Positions 1 to 9,076 of a stretch of 64,000 nt of DNA are shown piece after piece. The translations under genes were made by a program, and so were the position numbers. The first letter of the stretch is position 1. Every line of letters starts with the position of its first letter. A model generated the notes under the pieces. The model was not told the origin of the DNA, did not search any database, and saw nothing but the letters and a program-made list of their open reading frames with translations. Source of the stretch: DASUPK01 sp963801055 (GTDB lineage Bacteria; Actinomycetota; Thermoleophilia; Solirubrobacterales; 70-9); assembly GCA_963801055.1 (NCBI GenBank), contig CAWDDE010000006.1, forward strand, positions 267,277 to 331,276, read 5' to 3'.

Positions 1-198
1 CTCCTCGATGTAATACCTGTCGATCGGCAGTCCCCGGTCAAATCCGAACCAGTTGCTGATGGGTGTGGTTCGACGCAAGTTCCCAAGATCAACGGTCCCG
101 ACCGGGGGTCGCGCCCTCATACGCCGGTATTCGCGGTATATCCGCCTGCTCCCACGCCTACGTTTCGACTGCAGTCGTTTGGCGACCTCACGGATCAA
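1..198 (-). CDS. Class I SAM-dependent methyltransferase-like protein, N-terminal part (runs off the left edge)
   Basis: The minus strand is open from the window edge back to a TTG at 198, with an ATG at 120 as the alternative start. The protein reads an Arg-rich stretch, then LRRTTPISNWFGFDRGLP and IDRYYIEE. This LRR-x-PIS-x-GxDRGxPIDRYYIE pattern is what I know from the N-termini of class I methyltransferases in actinobacterial glycosyltransferase clusters. The SAM-binding domain would lie beyond the edge and is not visible. It sits 28 bases downstream of a GT2 gene on the same strand, which fits a glycan-modifying role. The family call is from recall of the motif only. Confidence 0.5.
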   Translation of the reverse strand, partial: MIREVAKRLQSKRRRGSRRIYREYRRMRARPPVGTVDLGNLRRTTPISNWFGFDRGLPIDRYYIEE

Positions 199-226
199 AC
201 GGGACTCCCATTGGCCAGCACATGGA

Positions 227-1231
227 TCACATCGGCGAGGATGGGCGTTGGTCGCTGTCGAGGTAGAGCGAAAGCCAGCCAGGGGCTTCGACTGTTGGCG
301 TCCGGCGCAAGCGGTTGACGGTGCCGCTCCCGAGGAGAGCGGCTACGGCGAGGACCAGGCACTTCATGTTGCGGTGATGAACACCGGCTCTTAGATATCG
401 GCGGGCAGCCTCCCTCCGCTCGCCTGCTCTGCAGCTCGTGTCTGCAACCCAGCGTTCGTATCCATACCAGTCAACGGCCATGCCTTTGTGTTTGGTTGCC
501 ATCCGCTCCGCGTCCCTCCGATTTGCAGGTTCATCCTCAAGAAGCCACCTGCCTTCCGGATATCCAACGAGCACCTCGTCGACGGATTCCGCGCGGCCGG
601 CACCGGCCAATCGCAGGCACAGATCCCACATGGTCAAAGCCGAAAAAGCCTCGTCGAGACCCCCAACCTCTTCCAGTAATGACGCCTTGACGACTAGATT
701 CGAGGCGGGGGCGTAGATCTGATTGGCATGTCGAAGTCCGTCCGCGAGGGCCCCGGAAGGGAAACCCCTGGCGATCTCGAGAGGCCGCAGGTCAGTGTCT
801 AAGACAAGAACGCTGGAATACCCAAAGTCGGCATCCGCGTTCCGTACGGCAGCGAGGACTGATTCGAGCTTATAGGGAGCCCACATATCATCGTCGTCTA
901 GGAACGCGATCCACTCGGCTCGGGCATGAGCCGTTCCCGCATTTCGTGCTGCCGATACACCCGCCCGTCCTGAGCTGACCAGACGGACGCGGGGGTCCCT
1001 GAGTGCAGCAAGCTGTGGATGCGGAGTCTCTGATCCGTCGTCGACCACGATCACCTCCAGGCGAACGCCCCGCTGCGTGAGGGCCGCCCTCAGTGCTCGA
1101 TTCTCCAAGGTGTTCCAGCGGTCCCGTGTTGGGATCACAACCGAGACCTCGGGGCGGTCGCCACCTTGGCCGAGATTGTTCCGGGTGGTCTCAACCAGGC
1201 TAGCCATCGCGGCCATCGGCGACTCGGTCAT
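227..1231 (-). CDS. Glycosyltransferase family 2 protein
   Basis: 334 residues. A GT-A fold transferase starting with VSVVIPTRDR (about 29-38), the first acidic motif VVDDGS (62-67), AARNAGT before the second motif, and FLDDDD at 110-115, the DXD-type metal/nucleotide-sugar site. The C-terminal third lacks a recognisable extra domain. It should move a sugar from a nucleotide donor to a cell-surface glycan or lipid-linked intermediate; donor and acceptor cannot be read. Its start overlaps the end of the next upstream gene on the same strand by 32 bases, so the two are probably co-transcribed and translationally coupled. An internal Met at residue 9 is an alternative start. Confidence 0.85.
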   Translation of the reverse strand: MTESPMAAMASLVETTRNNLGQGGDRPEVSVVIPTRDRWNTLENRALRAALTQRGVRLEVIVVDDGSETPHPQLAALRDPRVRLVSSGRAGVSAARNAGTAHARAEWIAFLDDDDMWAPYKLESVLAAVRNADADFGYSSVLVLDTDLRPLEIARGFPSGALADGLRHANQIYAPASNLVVKASLLEEVGGLDEAFSALTMWDLCLRLAGAGRAESVDEVLVGYPEGRWLLEDEPANRRDAERMATKHKGMAVDWYGYERWVADTSCRAGERREAARRYLRAGVHHRNMKCLVLAVAALLGSGTVNRLRRTPTVEAPGWLSLYLDSDQRPSSPM

Positions 1232-2147
1232 CCTCTAACCGGCCGGCGCGACCAAACTTCCGCAAACCTGCCCAGACGCCCCGCGGCATTCCGATCAGGA
1301 TCCCACGGTCTTCGTCCAGATATCTGGGAACCCCGCCGATCAACCCCCCGTAGAGGCTCCTGAGACCGCGATAGCCATCAGCCGCGAGATAGCGCAGCAT
1401 GCGGGGATCACCGGCCCGCAGGTGCTTGGCGAAGAACATTCCGCGGCCGTGCGCGTAACCCACGTAGAGTTCGTTCAGCTCTTCGGGCGATCGCCAGTCG
1501 TGGTGCCACACCACGAAGTCCGGTACATGTCTGAGTGGCCGTCCCGAGCTCAGCCAGCGGTAACAGAAGTCGACATCCGTGGCATACGGCCCGAACGTCT
1601 CGTCGAACCCACCCAAAGCAAGAACCGCGTCCCGCGGGCAGGCCATGTTGTTGCTGTAGAGCACACCAAGCTGTCGCTGGCCGGTGTAGTCCCTCGGTTC
1701 CTTCACAACGATCGTCGACGGCACTGCCTCGGGATTATCACCGGCGGGGAGCACCCGTCCGGAGATGATCCCATCAGGTCGTTCGAGCATGGCTCGACTG
1801 GCCACTGCGATCCAGTCGGAACGAACTGTGCAGTCATCATCGACCGAGAGAACGAACTGATGGCTCGCGTGCCTAAAGCCCTCATTCATCGCGAGCCCGC
1901 GGTGGCGCCTTGGCAGCTGGATCGTGCGTGCTGTCGACAAGCCAACTTCATCGATTACAGGTCTGCTGCTCAGCTCGTCACTCTGGTCGATGACGAGGAC
2001 CTCAGCCGGCGCAGGGTCGCACCGCGCAAGACTCTCAAGCGCTGCCTTCAGCAACACCGGGCGCCCGATGGTGCGCACAATCACGGAGACATCGGCGACA
2101 TCCATGGCCTTCAGATTATTCCGTCTCGTGCTTGTGACGCGGCTCAT
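1200..2147 (-). CDS. Glycosyltransferase family 2 protein
   Basis: 315 residues with the GT2 layout: VSVIVRTIGRP near 20-30, IDQSD at 53-57 in the place of the first acidic motif, GLAMNEGF, then SVDDDC at 101-106, and a C-terminal acceptor half with GGFDETFG and DVDFCYR. These are hallmarks of the rhamnosyl/galactosyl-transferase-like GT2 subgroup. Met15 could be the true start because the conserved fold begins directly after it. It lies in a run of same-strand genes (deacetylase upstream by 6 bases, GT2 downstream overlapping), so it belongs to a polysaccharide assembly operon. Substrate unknown. Confidence 0.85.
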   Translation of the reverse strand: MSRVTSTRRNNLKAMDVADVSVIVRTIGRPVLLKAALESLARCDPAPAEVLVIDQSDELSSRPVIDEVGLSTARTIQLPRRHRGLAMNEGFRHASHQFVLSVDDDCTVRSDWIAVASRAMLERPDGIISGRVLPAGDNPEAVPSTIVVKEPRDYTGQRQLGVLYSNNMACPRDAVLALGGFDETFGPYATDVDFCYRWLSSGRPLRHVPDFVVWHHDWRSPEELNELYVGYAHGRGMFFAKHLRAGDPRMLRYLAADGYRGLRSLYGGLIGGVPRYLDEDRGILIGMPRGVWAGLRKFGRAGRLEDDRVADGRDG

Positions 2148-2153
2148 ATCCGG

Positions 2154-3263
2154 TCAGTCGCAGGTTGGCCCGACGAGCAGGGTGACGCTGAGGGCGAGGG
2201 AGAACTCGCCCAGAGAGCGCTTGTTGTCGGGCTGCAGTCTGCCCATCAACATGGGGTCTGCCGAAGGTGTGATTGCGCGTCGCCGCGTCGTGAAGCCCGA
2301 CTTGAAGCCGGCCCGGCTAGCCGCCTCGGCGACGCGCCGGTCGGCCACACCATGGGGATAAGCGATTAGGTCAACCGGGCCCTTCACCACGGCTTCCAGC
2401 TCATCACGCCCGTCGAGTAGCGCCCTCCCGAGCTCCCGATCGTCGAGCTGCACCAGTTCGTCGTGCCGGAGGGTATGGAAGCCGATAGAACCCCCACCCT
2501 CGATCAGGGCAGAGATCGCCTCCGCGCGTAGGCCTGACTCGGGCGCGTCAGGGCCGGCTACTTCCAGTAGCCCGGCATCTACCTCATCGCGCTCAGCCGG
2601 GGTCAAGCCCTGCATGGTCGCGGCGACCATGTGGATGTCCAGCTCTTCGCCATCGAGCCGTTTCGCCGCCGTCGCTGGCAAGAGGTCAACGATACGACGA
2701 AGGGGGACTCCGTTGTCGAAGGCGCGCTGCAAGCGCTCCCACCAGAAGCTTCTCGGACCCTGCAGCGAGGCACCGCAAAGGAAGAACGTTGCCGGTATGC
2801 CCTCCTGCTGAAGAGGGCCAAGCGCATGCTCGAAGTGGCAGCGAAGGTCATCGTCGAATGTCACGCACACCGGGAACCGCTCCCAGCGGCGCCTCGCGGC
2901 CACAGCGGCGGCAAACCCCGCTGCCGGAACCGGCTTGAAGTTCCGCCTCAGGTAACGCAGCTCTCGACGGAATCGAGCGCCCTCCCGAGGTGGAACCAGC
3001 TCCCGCGCGGGATCTCCCTGCCGCAGGCCGACCGCGTGGTAGACGACTGCCACGCCAGCCCGTCGCCCCGTGAGGCGAAGGGTCCTGATGAGAACACCGG
3101 CCAAGCCGACCTCGATCGTTCCCCTGAGCCAGGCGAGCATCGCCGAGAACCGTAATGGCCGGTGTGTCGACTTACGCCTAAGCGAAGCGCCTGCGCAAGT
3201 ACGGTCCGGGAACCCGTGCATGCCGCCACGGACGACCGTACTCGGCCCTTCGGCCCTCGTCAT
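2154..3263 (-). CDS. Polysaccharide deacetylase (NodB/CE4-like)
   Basis: 369 residues. The CE4 features are VYHAV at 74-78, the catalytic TFDDD at 135-139, the metal-binding GFHTLRHDEL with H263 and H267, and DLIAYPHG near 300-308. Family members remove N- or O-acetyl groups from chitin-like or cell-wall polysaccharides in a metal-dependent reaction. The protein begins with about 45 variable residues. The ATG overlaps the stop of the upstream GT2 gene as ATGA, which supports this start despite internal Mets at 15 and 42. No clear signal peptide is present at this start. Its place among glycosyltransferases argues for modification of a surface glycan. Confidence 0.8.
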   Translation of the reverse strand: MTRAEGPSTVVRGGMHGFPDRTCAGASLRRKSTHRPLRFSAMLAWLRGTIEVGLAGVLIRTLRLTGRRAGVAVVYHAVGLRQGDPARELVPPREGARFRRELRYLRRNFKPVPAAGFAAAVAARRRWERFPVCVTFDDDLRCHFEHALGPLQQEGIPATFFLCGASLQGPRSFWWERLQRAFDNGVPLRRIVDLLPATAAKRLDGEELDIHMVAATMQGLTPAERDEVDAGLLEVAGPDAPESGLRAEAISALIEGGGSIGFHTLRHDELVQLDDRELGRALLDGRDELEAVVKGPVDLIAYPHGVADRRVAEAASRAGFKSGFTTRRRAITPSADPMLMGRLQPDNKRSLGEFSLALSVTLLVGPTCD

Positions 3264-4229
3264 TTGCTGGCTAGGCGGCTGCGGAGGTAAGCGAGTGGCC
3301 CACTGGACCCATTCACCAGCACCTTGAGGCGGCTCGGTGCGCGCCCGGGACGCCAGGGAAGCCGTTGGCGGCGGAGCACTTGGACGATGTATCGCACCGT
3401 CCGGGCCCGGAACCCCGGCTCCTCGATTAGGAGCATCGTCAGGTAGGCGGCGACCGCACTGTGATCGCGGGCGGTCCGACGGCCTGCCGGCTCGACTGAG
3501 AGCTCAGGGCCATGCCATATGACCGCCCCCGGCACGTAGGCGATCCGGGCGCCGCTCTCGATCATCTTGAACCAAAAGTAGTTCTCCTCAAACCCCCCAA
3601 TATCGGCTCCCAGGCCGAGGGTCTCCCTGAACCGCATCCCCCGGCCGAAAGCCTCGTACTTGAAGGCCATGTTTGCCCCGCCACCGAGTCCGCCGAAGTT
3701 TGCGCGCTCGAACCACCACGGGTCGTTGTGATCAACGACAAACGGCTCCTCGCCGAGGTCGGGTCCACGCGCCTTCGCAACTGGCAGGATCCTGCCGGTT
3801 GAGGCCATAAGAGACTCATCCGCAAGCACCTCCAAGTGTCGGCTCAGCCAAGCCCGATCGGCGACCGCATCATCGTCAAGGAAGGCGATCAACTCGCCGG
3901 TCGCGGCGTCGATGCCTGCATTCCTCGCCCAGCTAAGCCCGGATCTGAGTCTCGACTACGTAGCGGGCGCCGGCACCGGTGGTGACCCGCTCGGTTTCCG
4001 GGTCACCTGGCGTGTTATCGACCACGATCACCTCGGGATCGAGGCCATCCATGCCTTCGAGGGACGCCAGGCACCGCTCCAGCGATTGGGAGCGGTGGCG
4101 CGTGCACACGATCACCGAGCAGGCGGGCACGAGGCGGGGCAGTATAGGCACCGACAGGCGCGCCGGGACGCTGGCATCCCTCGGCAGAAGTGCCGCCCCG
4201 CCGGACGGCGAGCAGACGCGCAGCTCCAC
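3260..4229 (-). CDS. Glycosyltransferase family 2 protein, frameshifted near 3930
   Basis: Two frames together make one GT2. The N-terminal piece (ATG at 4229) has CSVIVCTRHRSQSL and VIVVDNTPGD, then stops after VVETQIRA near 3933. The next frame continues GLSWARNAGIDAATGE and IAFLDDDA, then the C-terminal half with GGGANMAFKYEAF and GFEENYFW. The join is a one-base shift within CAGATCCGGGCTTAGC (minus strand). After correction it is about 320 residues, normal for GT2. Since essential genes in this window also carry single-base shifts, a sequence error is as likely as a broken gene. It starts the operon of deacetylase and two GT2 genes. Confidence 0.7.
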
Positions 4230-4586
4230 CTACATCGACGACTGCATCCAGGGGACCGTGATGATCGCGATGGGCAGCAGAGCCGAGCCCATCAACTTGG
4301 GGAGCTCAGAGCTTGTGACCATCAACCAGCTTGTGGATTTTGGTCGAAGAGATCGCCCGCGTGGAGCTGGAGCGTGCACCCAGGGCGGCCGCGGCCCGGA
4401 ATAGTGACAAATCCCAGATCCTCGACGAGTATGGCTAGAACCCTCGGTCAGCTTGCGGGCGGGCTTGAGAAGACCTTAACTGGATCCACGATCAGCTCGC
4501 GAGCGAAAGCCGGAGGCGATATCCGCGGCGTGACTGGCGACCATTCCGGGTGAGGGGTCAGCCAGCCTCCAAAGGAGGTCGCTGAG
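4207..4586 (+). pseudogene. GDP-mannose 3,5-epimerase fragment (extended SDR), broken
   Basis: Only the C-terminal third can be read, in three successive frames: SSTYIDDCIQGTVMIAM, EPINLGSSELVTINQLVD, then VEEIARVELERAPRA with ARNSDKSQILDEYG, then LNWIHDQLASE. This order (YIDDC, EPxNxGS, INxLVD, RNSD, LxWI) matches the end of GDP-mannose 3,5-epimerases and related NAD-dependent epimerases. The Rossmann nucleotide-binding half and catalytic Tyr are missing, and the fragment abuts the start of the GT2 gene on the other strand. At least three shifts occur in about 300 bases, so this is a decayed remnant. It suggests the locus once made or modified a GDP-sugar. Confidence 0.7.
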
Positions 4587-4790
4587 GGAGGCCTAGGTGG
4601 ACTCGCCCCGGTTGATGACCAGCCGCTGATCGTGTCGGCTGTCAGTAGGTCGGGACGATCTCATCGAGTCTCCGAGCGGGGACTCCAGATGGCTTGCCCA
4701 CGCCAGTTATTTGTGGGCCCATCCCTGTCGGCTCGGGCGAGACGTAGGCGCCACGATCAGCAGCCGCATCGCGGCGGGTAGCTTACGCAC
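4587..4790. other. Intergenic stretch without recognisable content
   Basis: No frame here has a recognisable domain, and no repeat or convincing hairpin was seen. It separates the epimerase fragment from the FkbM-type gene and may hold the latter's promoter, but no clear -35/-10 pair was found. Confidence 0.4.
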
Positions 4791-4834
4791 GTGAGCCAGG
4801 GCTCTCGATCAGCGATTACGATTCAGCGCCGGGG

Positions 4835-5586
4835 ATGCCGCGAGTGGCTGCGGAAGTCGCGCAAGCGACGCAACTCCTGGCCGTGCCGGCCTATCGCCGT
4901 GCCCTCCTGGCCCACCGTGTGGCCGCTTCGATCGAACACGAGGAGCAGCCGTTCGCAGAGTTCTACGGGACGGTTATCGACGTCGGCTCGAACCGCGGCC
5001 AGTTCGCCGTTTTCGCGCGCCACAGGTGGCCGAAGCAAACCTGCTCTGCTTCGAGCCTCTGCCTCGTCCTCGCCAGATACTGACTCGGGTTGTGAGCGAC
5101 CTGGGCGAGGCGCAGGTGCTTCCCTACGCTCTCAGTGACGAGGCGGGGGAGCGGACGATGCATGTGGCCCGAGCGGACGACTCATCGTCGCTGCTTGCAC
5201 CGACCCAGCTCCAGCTCGAGGCTTTCCGGACACTGCGGAGGTCGACCAGGTGGCGGTCGATGTGCGGCGGCTCGATCAGCTGATCTCAACCGAGGGCGTC
5301 CGGGGACCGGTCCTTCTGAAGGTTGACGTTCAGGGTGCTGGCGAGAGAGCTCGATGTGTTGCGCGGCACGTCAGGGATGCTCCGCACAGTGCGGGAAATG
5401 CTTATCGAGTGCTCGGTGGTAGAGCTCTACACCGGACAGGCCCTGCTCGACGACACGATCCTTTTCGCACGCGAGCAAGGCTTTCGGGTGGTTGGCTTGT
5501 CGCCTCCCTCGCGAGCGCCGGACGGCAGGCCCCTGCAGTGCGACCTGCTGTTCGCCCGCGCCGGAGCAGACGGGAGCGGATCATAG
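4835..5586 (+). pseudogene. FkbM-family methyltransferase, copy 1, interrupted by three frameshifts
   Basis: Reading across frames gives a nearly complete FkbM-type methyltransferase: PAYRRALLAHRVAASIEH, then GTVIDVGSNRGQFAVFARHR (SAM-binding motif I), then NLLCFEPLPRPRQIL, EAQVLPYALSDEAGERTMHV, ADDSSSLL, VDVRRLDQLI, LLKVDVQG (motif with the acidic metal/SAM residue) and VVELYTGQALLDDTI to the end. Frames change near 5025, 5230 and 5335. The family O-methylates sugars or amino sugars of surface glycans. All conserved blocks are present in order, so it may be an intact gene with sequence errors. A diverged second copy lies near 10880. Directly after its stop comes an IS remnant. Confidence 0.65.
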
Positions 5587-5594
5587 ATAGACGT

Positions 5595-5886
5595 TTGATT
5601 CCAAATTGCGGGTGAGGCGGCGCCGCGGAGCCGCCCTCCTGCGCTTGGACCGGAGGGATGAGGCGCCTCGCTTCGGCTCGCTCGGGCGCATCCGGCAGTG
5701 GATCGAGTCGGTGTTCTGGACCTGCAAGGGCCAGCGGGGCTGGAGCGCCACGGCGCCCGCACCCTGCCTGGACTCGGTGCCCGGGTGGCCTTGCGCCCTG
5801 CTCGCCCTGGCTGCGGGACTCTGGCATGACGGCCAAGTCGGTGTCCCCGGGGCGCTACTTCACCGCGCCCATTGATTTGGAATCAA
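5595..5886 (+). mobile_element. Insertion-sequence remnant with both inverted ends and the C-terminus of a DDE transposase
   Basis: The 292-base segment is bounded by perfect 12-base inverted repeats, TTGATTCCAAAT at 5595-5606 and ATTTGGAATCAA at 5875-5886. Between them the plus strand encodes, in three frames, the end of a DDE transposase: RRRGAALLRLDRRDEAPRFG, GRIRQWIESVFWTCKGQ, then LERHGARTLPGLGARVAL, then ALAAGLWHDGQVG, stopping at TGA 5873-5875 inside the right repeat. IESVFWTCKGQ-LERHGART is typical of IS4/IS982-type actinobacterial transposases; the exact family is unsure. About two thirds of the transposase is missing although the left end is kept, so this is an internally deleted, non-autonomous copy. 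No target duplication was evident. Confidence 0.75.
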
Positions 5887-5910
5887 CCATTTAGGGGCGC
5901 TGTTCGTGCG

Positions 5911-7006
5911 TCACCCGGCATCTGCTCTCGTCCTACGAGGGGTAGCGCATACCCCCCGGTAGATTTCCTCGATCCGATCCACATAGCGATTGACGCTATG
6001 GGTGGTTCTCACAGCTCGGCGGCCCGCCGCAGAACAAGCATCCCAACTCAAGCGCGACCGGACAAGCTCAGCGCAGGCCTGCTGCATGTTCTCCACGCCA
6101 GGTTCGACAACGCGGCCTGCGGCTGATCCCTGAACGTATTCAGCGAGGCCCCCGTTTCGATATGCGACCACCGGGGTGCCGACCGCCATCGCCTCTAGGG
6201 CCGCCATTGGCCCCGGCTCCTGCCACCGGGAAGGCATCAAATGGACCCTTGCGGAGCGTAGAAGCTCGATCGCACGTTCCCGCGCGACGAAGCCGGCGAA
6301 GCTGAGGTTGGGGAGCGTGGAGGCGAGACGGCTGTCTTCGTCTGCCGAGCTGACCTGCTCCAACAATGGTTATCGGCAACTCAGGTTCGGCCTTGGCGAG
6401 CGCAAGAACGTCCTGGACCCCCTTCTGCGGGTTGAGCCTTCCAATGAACACGGCACCCCTGCGTTGCTCGAAGCCGGAGCCCGGCTCGCCTCTATCCCAC
6501 TGACGAAATTGGGCAGAACTGTCGACACGATTCCATGGGCTGCGTGGCGTTCGGCCACATATCTCGATACCGAGATCCACGCGGATACGCGCGGGCGATG
6601 TAAATAGCGTCGAACCAGAAACACCGCGCTGTTCAAAATGCGGTACGAGAGGGTGCTTTCGTCCCGGTCCAGCCAGCGGCCGCGGTGATCGAATGGGCTC
6701 GCGCTGATGAACTCGTAGTCGTGCAAGGTCTGCACGATCGGAATGCGCGCCCGACGCCACCACCACCGGGGCGACCGAGAGCTGGTTGTAGAGCTTGTGC
6801 GCGTGAAGCAGATCGGGCTGAAATTCGTCGATCAGCGCGCGGGTGGCTGCGGCTGCTTGAGAGTTCCAAAGGGCCTTCCGCGCCACCGAGACTCGCTCTC
6901 GCGCAGGCAAAGCATCGCGTGTCTCGTGAGTAACTGTGAGCGGGACGAACCGCCCGTGCTTGACTACATTTAGAGGGCATTCTGTACGCGAGGAATGCAA
7001 CCTCAT
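5911..7006 (-). CDS. Glycosyltransferase family 4 (GT-B) protein, three frameshifts
   Basis: Minus-strand frames join into one GT4: FVPLTVTHETRDALP, LIDEFQPDLLHAHKLYNQLS and ARRARIPIVQTLHDYEF (N-terminal acceptor domain), VSAWISVSRYVAE, VLPNFV, then RRGAVFIGRLNPQKGVQDVL, and the C-terminal donor-binding block GFVARERAIELLRSARVHLM with SRWQEPGPMAALEAMAVGTP, the E-x7-E site. Frames shift near 6750, 6470 and 6355. The extreme N-terminus upstream of residue 1 lacks a typical GT-B start, so the gene may be truncated or have one more shift. It transfers a sugar from a nucleotide donor onto a surface-glycan acceptor; specificity unknown. Confidence 0.65.
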
Positions 7007-7855
7007 GCCCCTTAGTCCTCGAGCGCGTTCGCGAGTGCGAAGCAGTGGGAGTCGGCGCCTCCTGTCACATGGCCATAAACGTTCACCATCAAGATCTTCA
7101 TGTTCTGACTTACGTCGCCTTTGTGACTTTGTTAGGGGGTGAACTATTCCGGGTTCAAGGTGGGGCGCTCTGCGTCGAGGCCCAGCAGCTGACTCATCCC
7201 TCGCCCTTCAAGATTAAGGAGACTTCCGCCCTCTGTTCGCGAAGCGATGCACCACCTGCCGGAATCCACTTGAAGATGCCGCAGCCTCGGCTGCCAGTTG
7301 ATGGTCGGGTAGGTTGCAGCTCAAGCACCCTGCGGGCCAGACCCGTCTTGTGCGTGGGCAGCGTCCTCGGGTTGCGATGCGATGTCATCGTGTCCTCTTG
7401 GGGAGCTGGTGAGTCTCTCATCCACCAGCCTCCGAGCAGGGCCGAATGAGAAGAGCTTGGCTGGGACTTACGCTTGCGCGGCGCCCACATTCAGAGCCTC
7501 CGACACAAATGATCCCGCATTTGAGTCGCGCACAGTGCGGCGCTGGCCGCTCTTCGCCGGATGATCGGTGCAGGTGACGAAGGCATAGTTGTAAACGGTC
7601 CGCCCGGTTGCAGATCGCCTAGGCAGAGGTGGTACGGAACGGCGCTCCCTTCGGTGCCCGCTTCGACGCCATACAAATGACCGTCACTCGAGACGCGTCT
7701 CCCAGCACGCTCTCCGTCCCTCCGGTCGGATTCTGAGGCGGCGCAGTATAGGTCGCATTCGCGGCGCGAGACACTTACACCAGTTCGCCGAGTAGCCATG
7801 CATCGGTGGCCTCACTTGGCTTGATCCCCATCACGACCCTAAGCTAGCCCGCGGG
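7007..7855. other. 849-base region with no supportable gene
   Basis: Several frames stay open for about 100 codons (for example minus 7491-7799 and plus 7045-7449), but none shows a recognisable domain, a good ribosome-binding site or conserved motif. A short minus-strand end reading MSQLLGLDAERPTLNPE, stopping near 7148, might be the tail of a degraded gene. Given indels nearby, a decayed or frameshifted gene cannot be excluded. Confidence 0.4.
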
Positions 7856-9062
7856 ATGCGCCTACTGATCATTTCGGCCTACTTTTGGCCCGAGTCCCAC
7901 GGGAACTGCTCCCTACATAACCGCAATGGCGCGCCACCTTGCGAAGACCGGTCACGAGGTTGATGTGATCGCCGCCCACCCTCACTATCCAGCCTGGCGT
8001 CCTCTGCGAAGCAGGCGTGGGCTTCGCGAGGAGCTCGATGGAATCGTGGTGCGGCGGCTACCGCACTACGTCCCGCGGGTGCCGTCGGCGTCCAAGCGGG
8101 CGGTCTACGAAGCGTCGATGACGCTCGCCTTTACCGCGGTGCTTCCTGCGACTCCGCGGGCGGATGCGGTTCTCGGAGTGATCCCGGCCTTGTCCAGCGG
8201 ACTCGTAGCTCGGATTGCCCATCGCTATCACCGTTGCCCTTACGGACTATTGATCCACGATCTGATGGGAAAAGCTGCCGAGCAGAGTGGCGTCGAAGCA
8301 GGCCACAGGGTCGCGAACCTGGTCGCCGAAGCAGAGATGTATGTGGCAAAGCGCGCGAGTCGGATCGGGATCGTGGCGGATGCTTTTCGCCCCTCCTTCG
8401 AAGCCGCCGGGATCCCGTCGGACAGAGTCGACCGGTTGCGCACGTGGTGTCTTGGAGGCGTCGCGGAACGTGGACCGAATCGGGTCTCGTTCGGCTGGGA
8501 GGCGAATGAGTTCATCTGTCTACATGCCGGCAACATGGGCTTCAAGCAGGATCTCAACAACCTCCTCGATGCTGCGGCGCAAGCAAAGGATTCGGTGAGG
8601 TTTGTTCTTGCCGGCGATGGCAGCGAGCGCGCTCGCTTACGTCGCCGGCAAGTCGAGGAGCGCATCGATCGAGCTGCTTTTCTCGAGCCCCAGCCATCGG
8701 GCCGGTACGAGCAAATGCTGGAATCCGCAGACATCCTCTTGATCAACCAGCGGTCATCCGTCGATGAGATGTCACTGCCAAGCAAGCTGACCGCCTACTT
8801 CGCGGCTGGGAGGCCGATCGTCGCCGCAGTGCCACCGGACAGCGAGACAGCGTCAGAGGTGGAAGCTGCCGGGGCCGGGATCGTCGTGCCGCCGGGCAAG
8901 CCGGAGGCGCTCATGAACGCAATCCTCGAGCTGCGAAGTGATCCTCACCGTCGGGAAGCCCTTGGGCGAAACGGCCGTGAGTTCGCAGTCGAGGCACCTA
9001 ACAGCCGAATCCGTCTTGCCGTCGTACGAGAGCTTCGTGAAACGGATCGGGAACGGTCTTAG
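7856..9062 (+). CDS. Glycosyltransferase family 4 protein (WbuB/WcaI-like), frameshift near 7897
   Basis: The N-terminus MRLLIISAYFWPES begins at ATG 7856. One base later in frame the protein resumes as TGTAPYITAMARHLAKTGHE, giving the classical GT4 opening (PE-xTG-AP--T-LA--L---GHEV). Then come VIAAHPHYPAWRP, PYGLLIHDLMGKAAE, FICLHAGNMGFKQDLNNLLD, VLAGDGSERARL and SADILLINQRSSVDEMSLPSKL, the donor-binding region. This subgroup transfers N-acetyl-hexosamine or fucosamine residues in capsule and O-antigen pathways. An extra C in GAGTCCCACGGG explains the shift. A second shift near 8990 is possible because another frame reads LTAESVLPSYESFVKRIG, a plausible C-terminus. Confidence 0.75.
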
Positions 9063-9076
9063 ATCGGATCCGCTTG

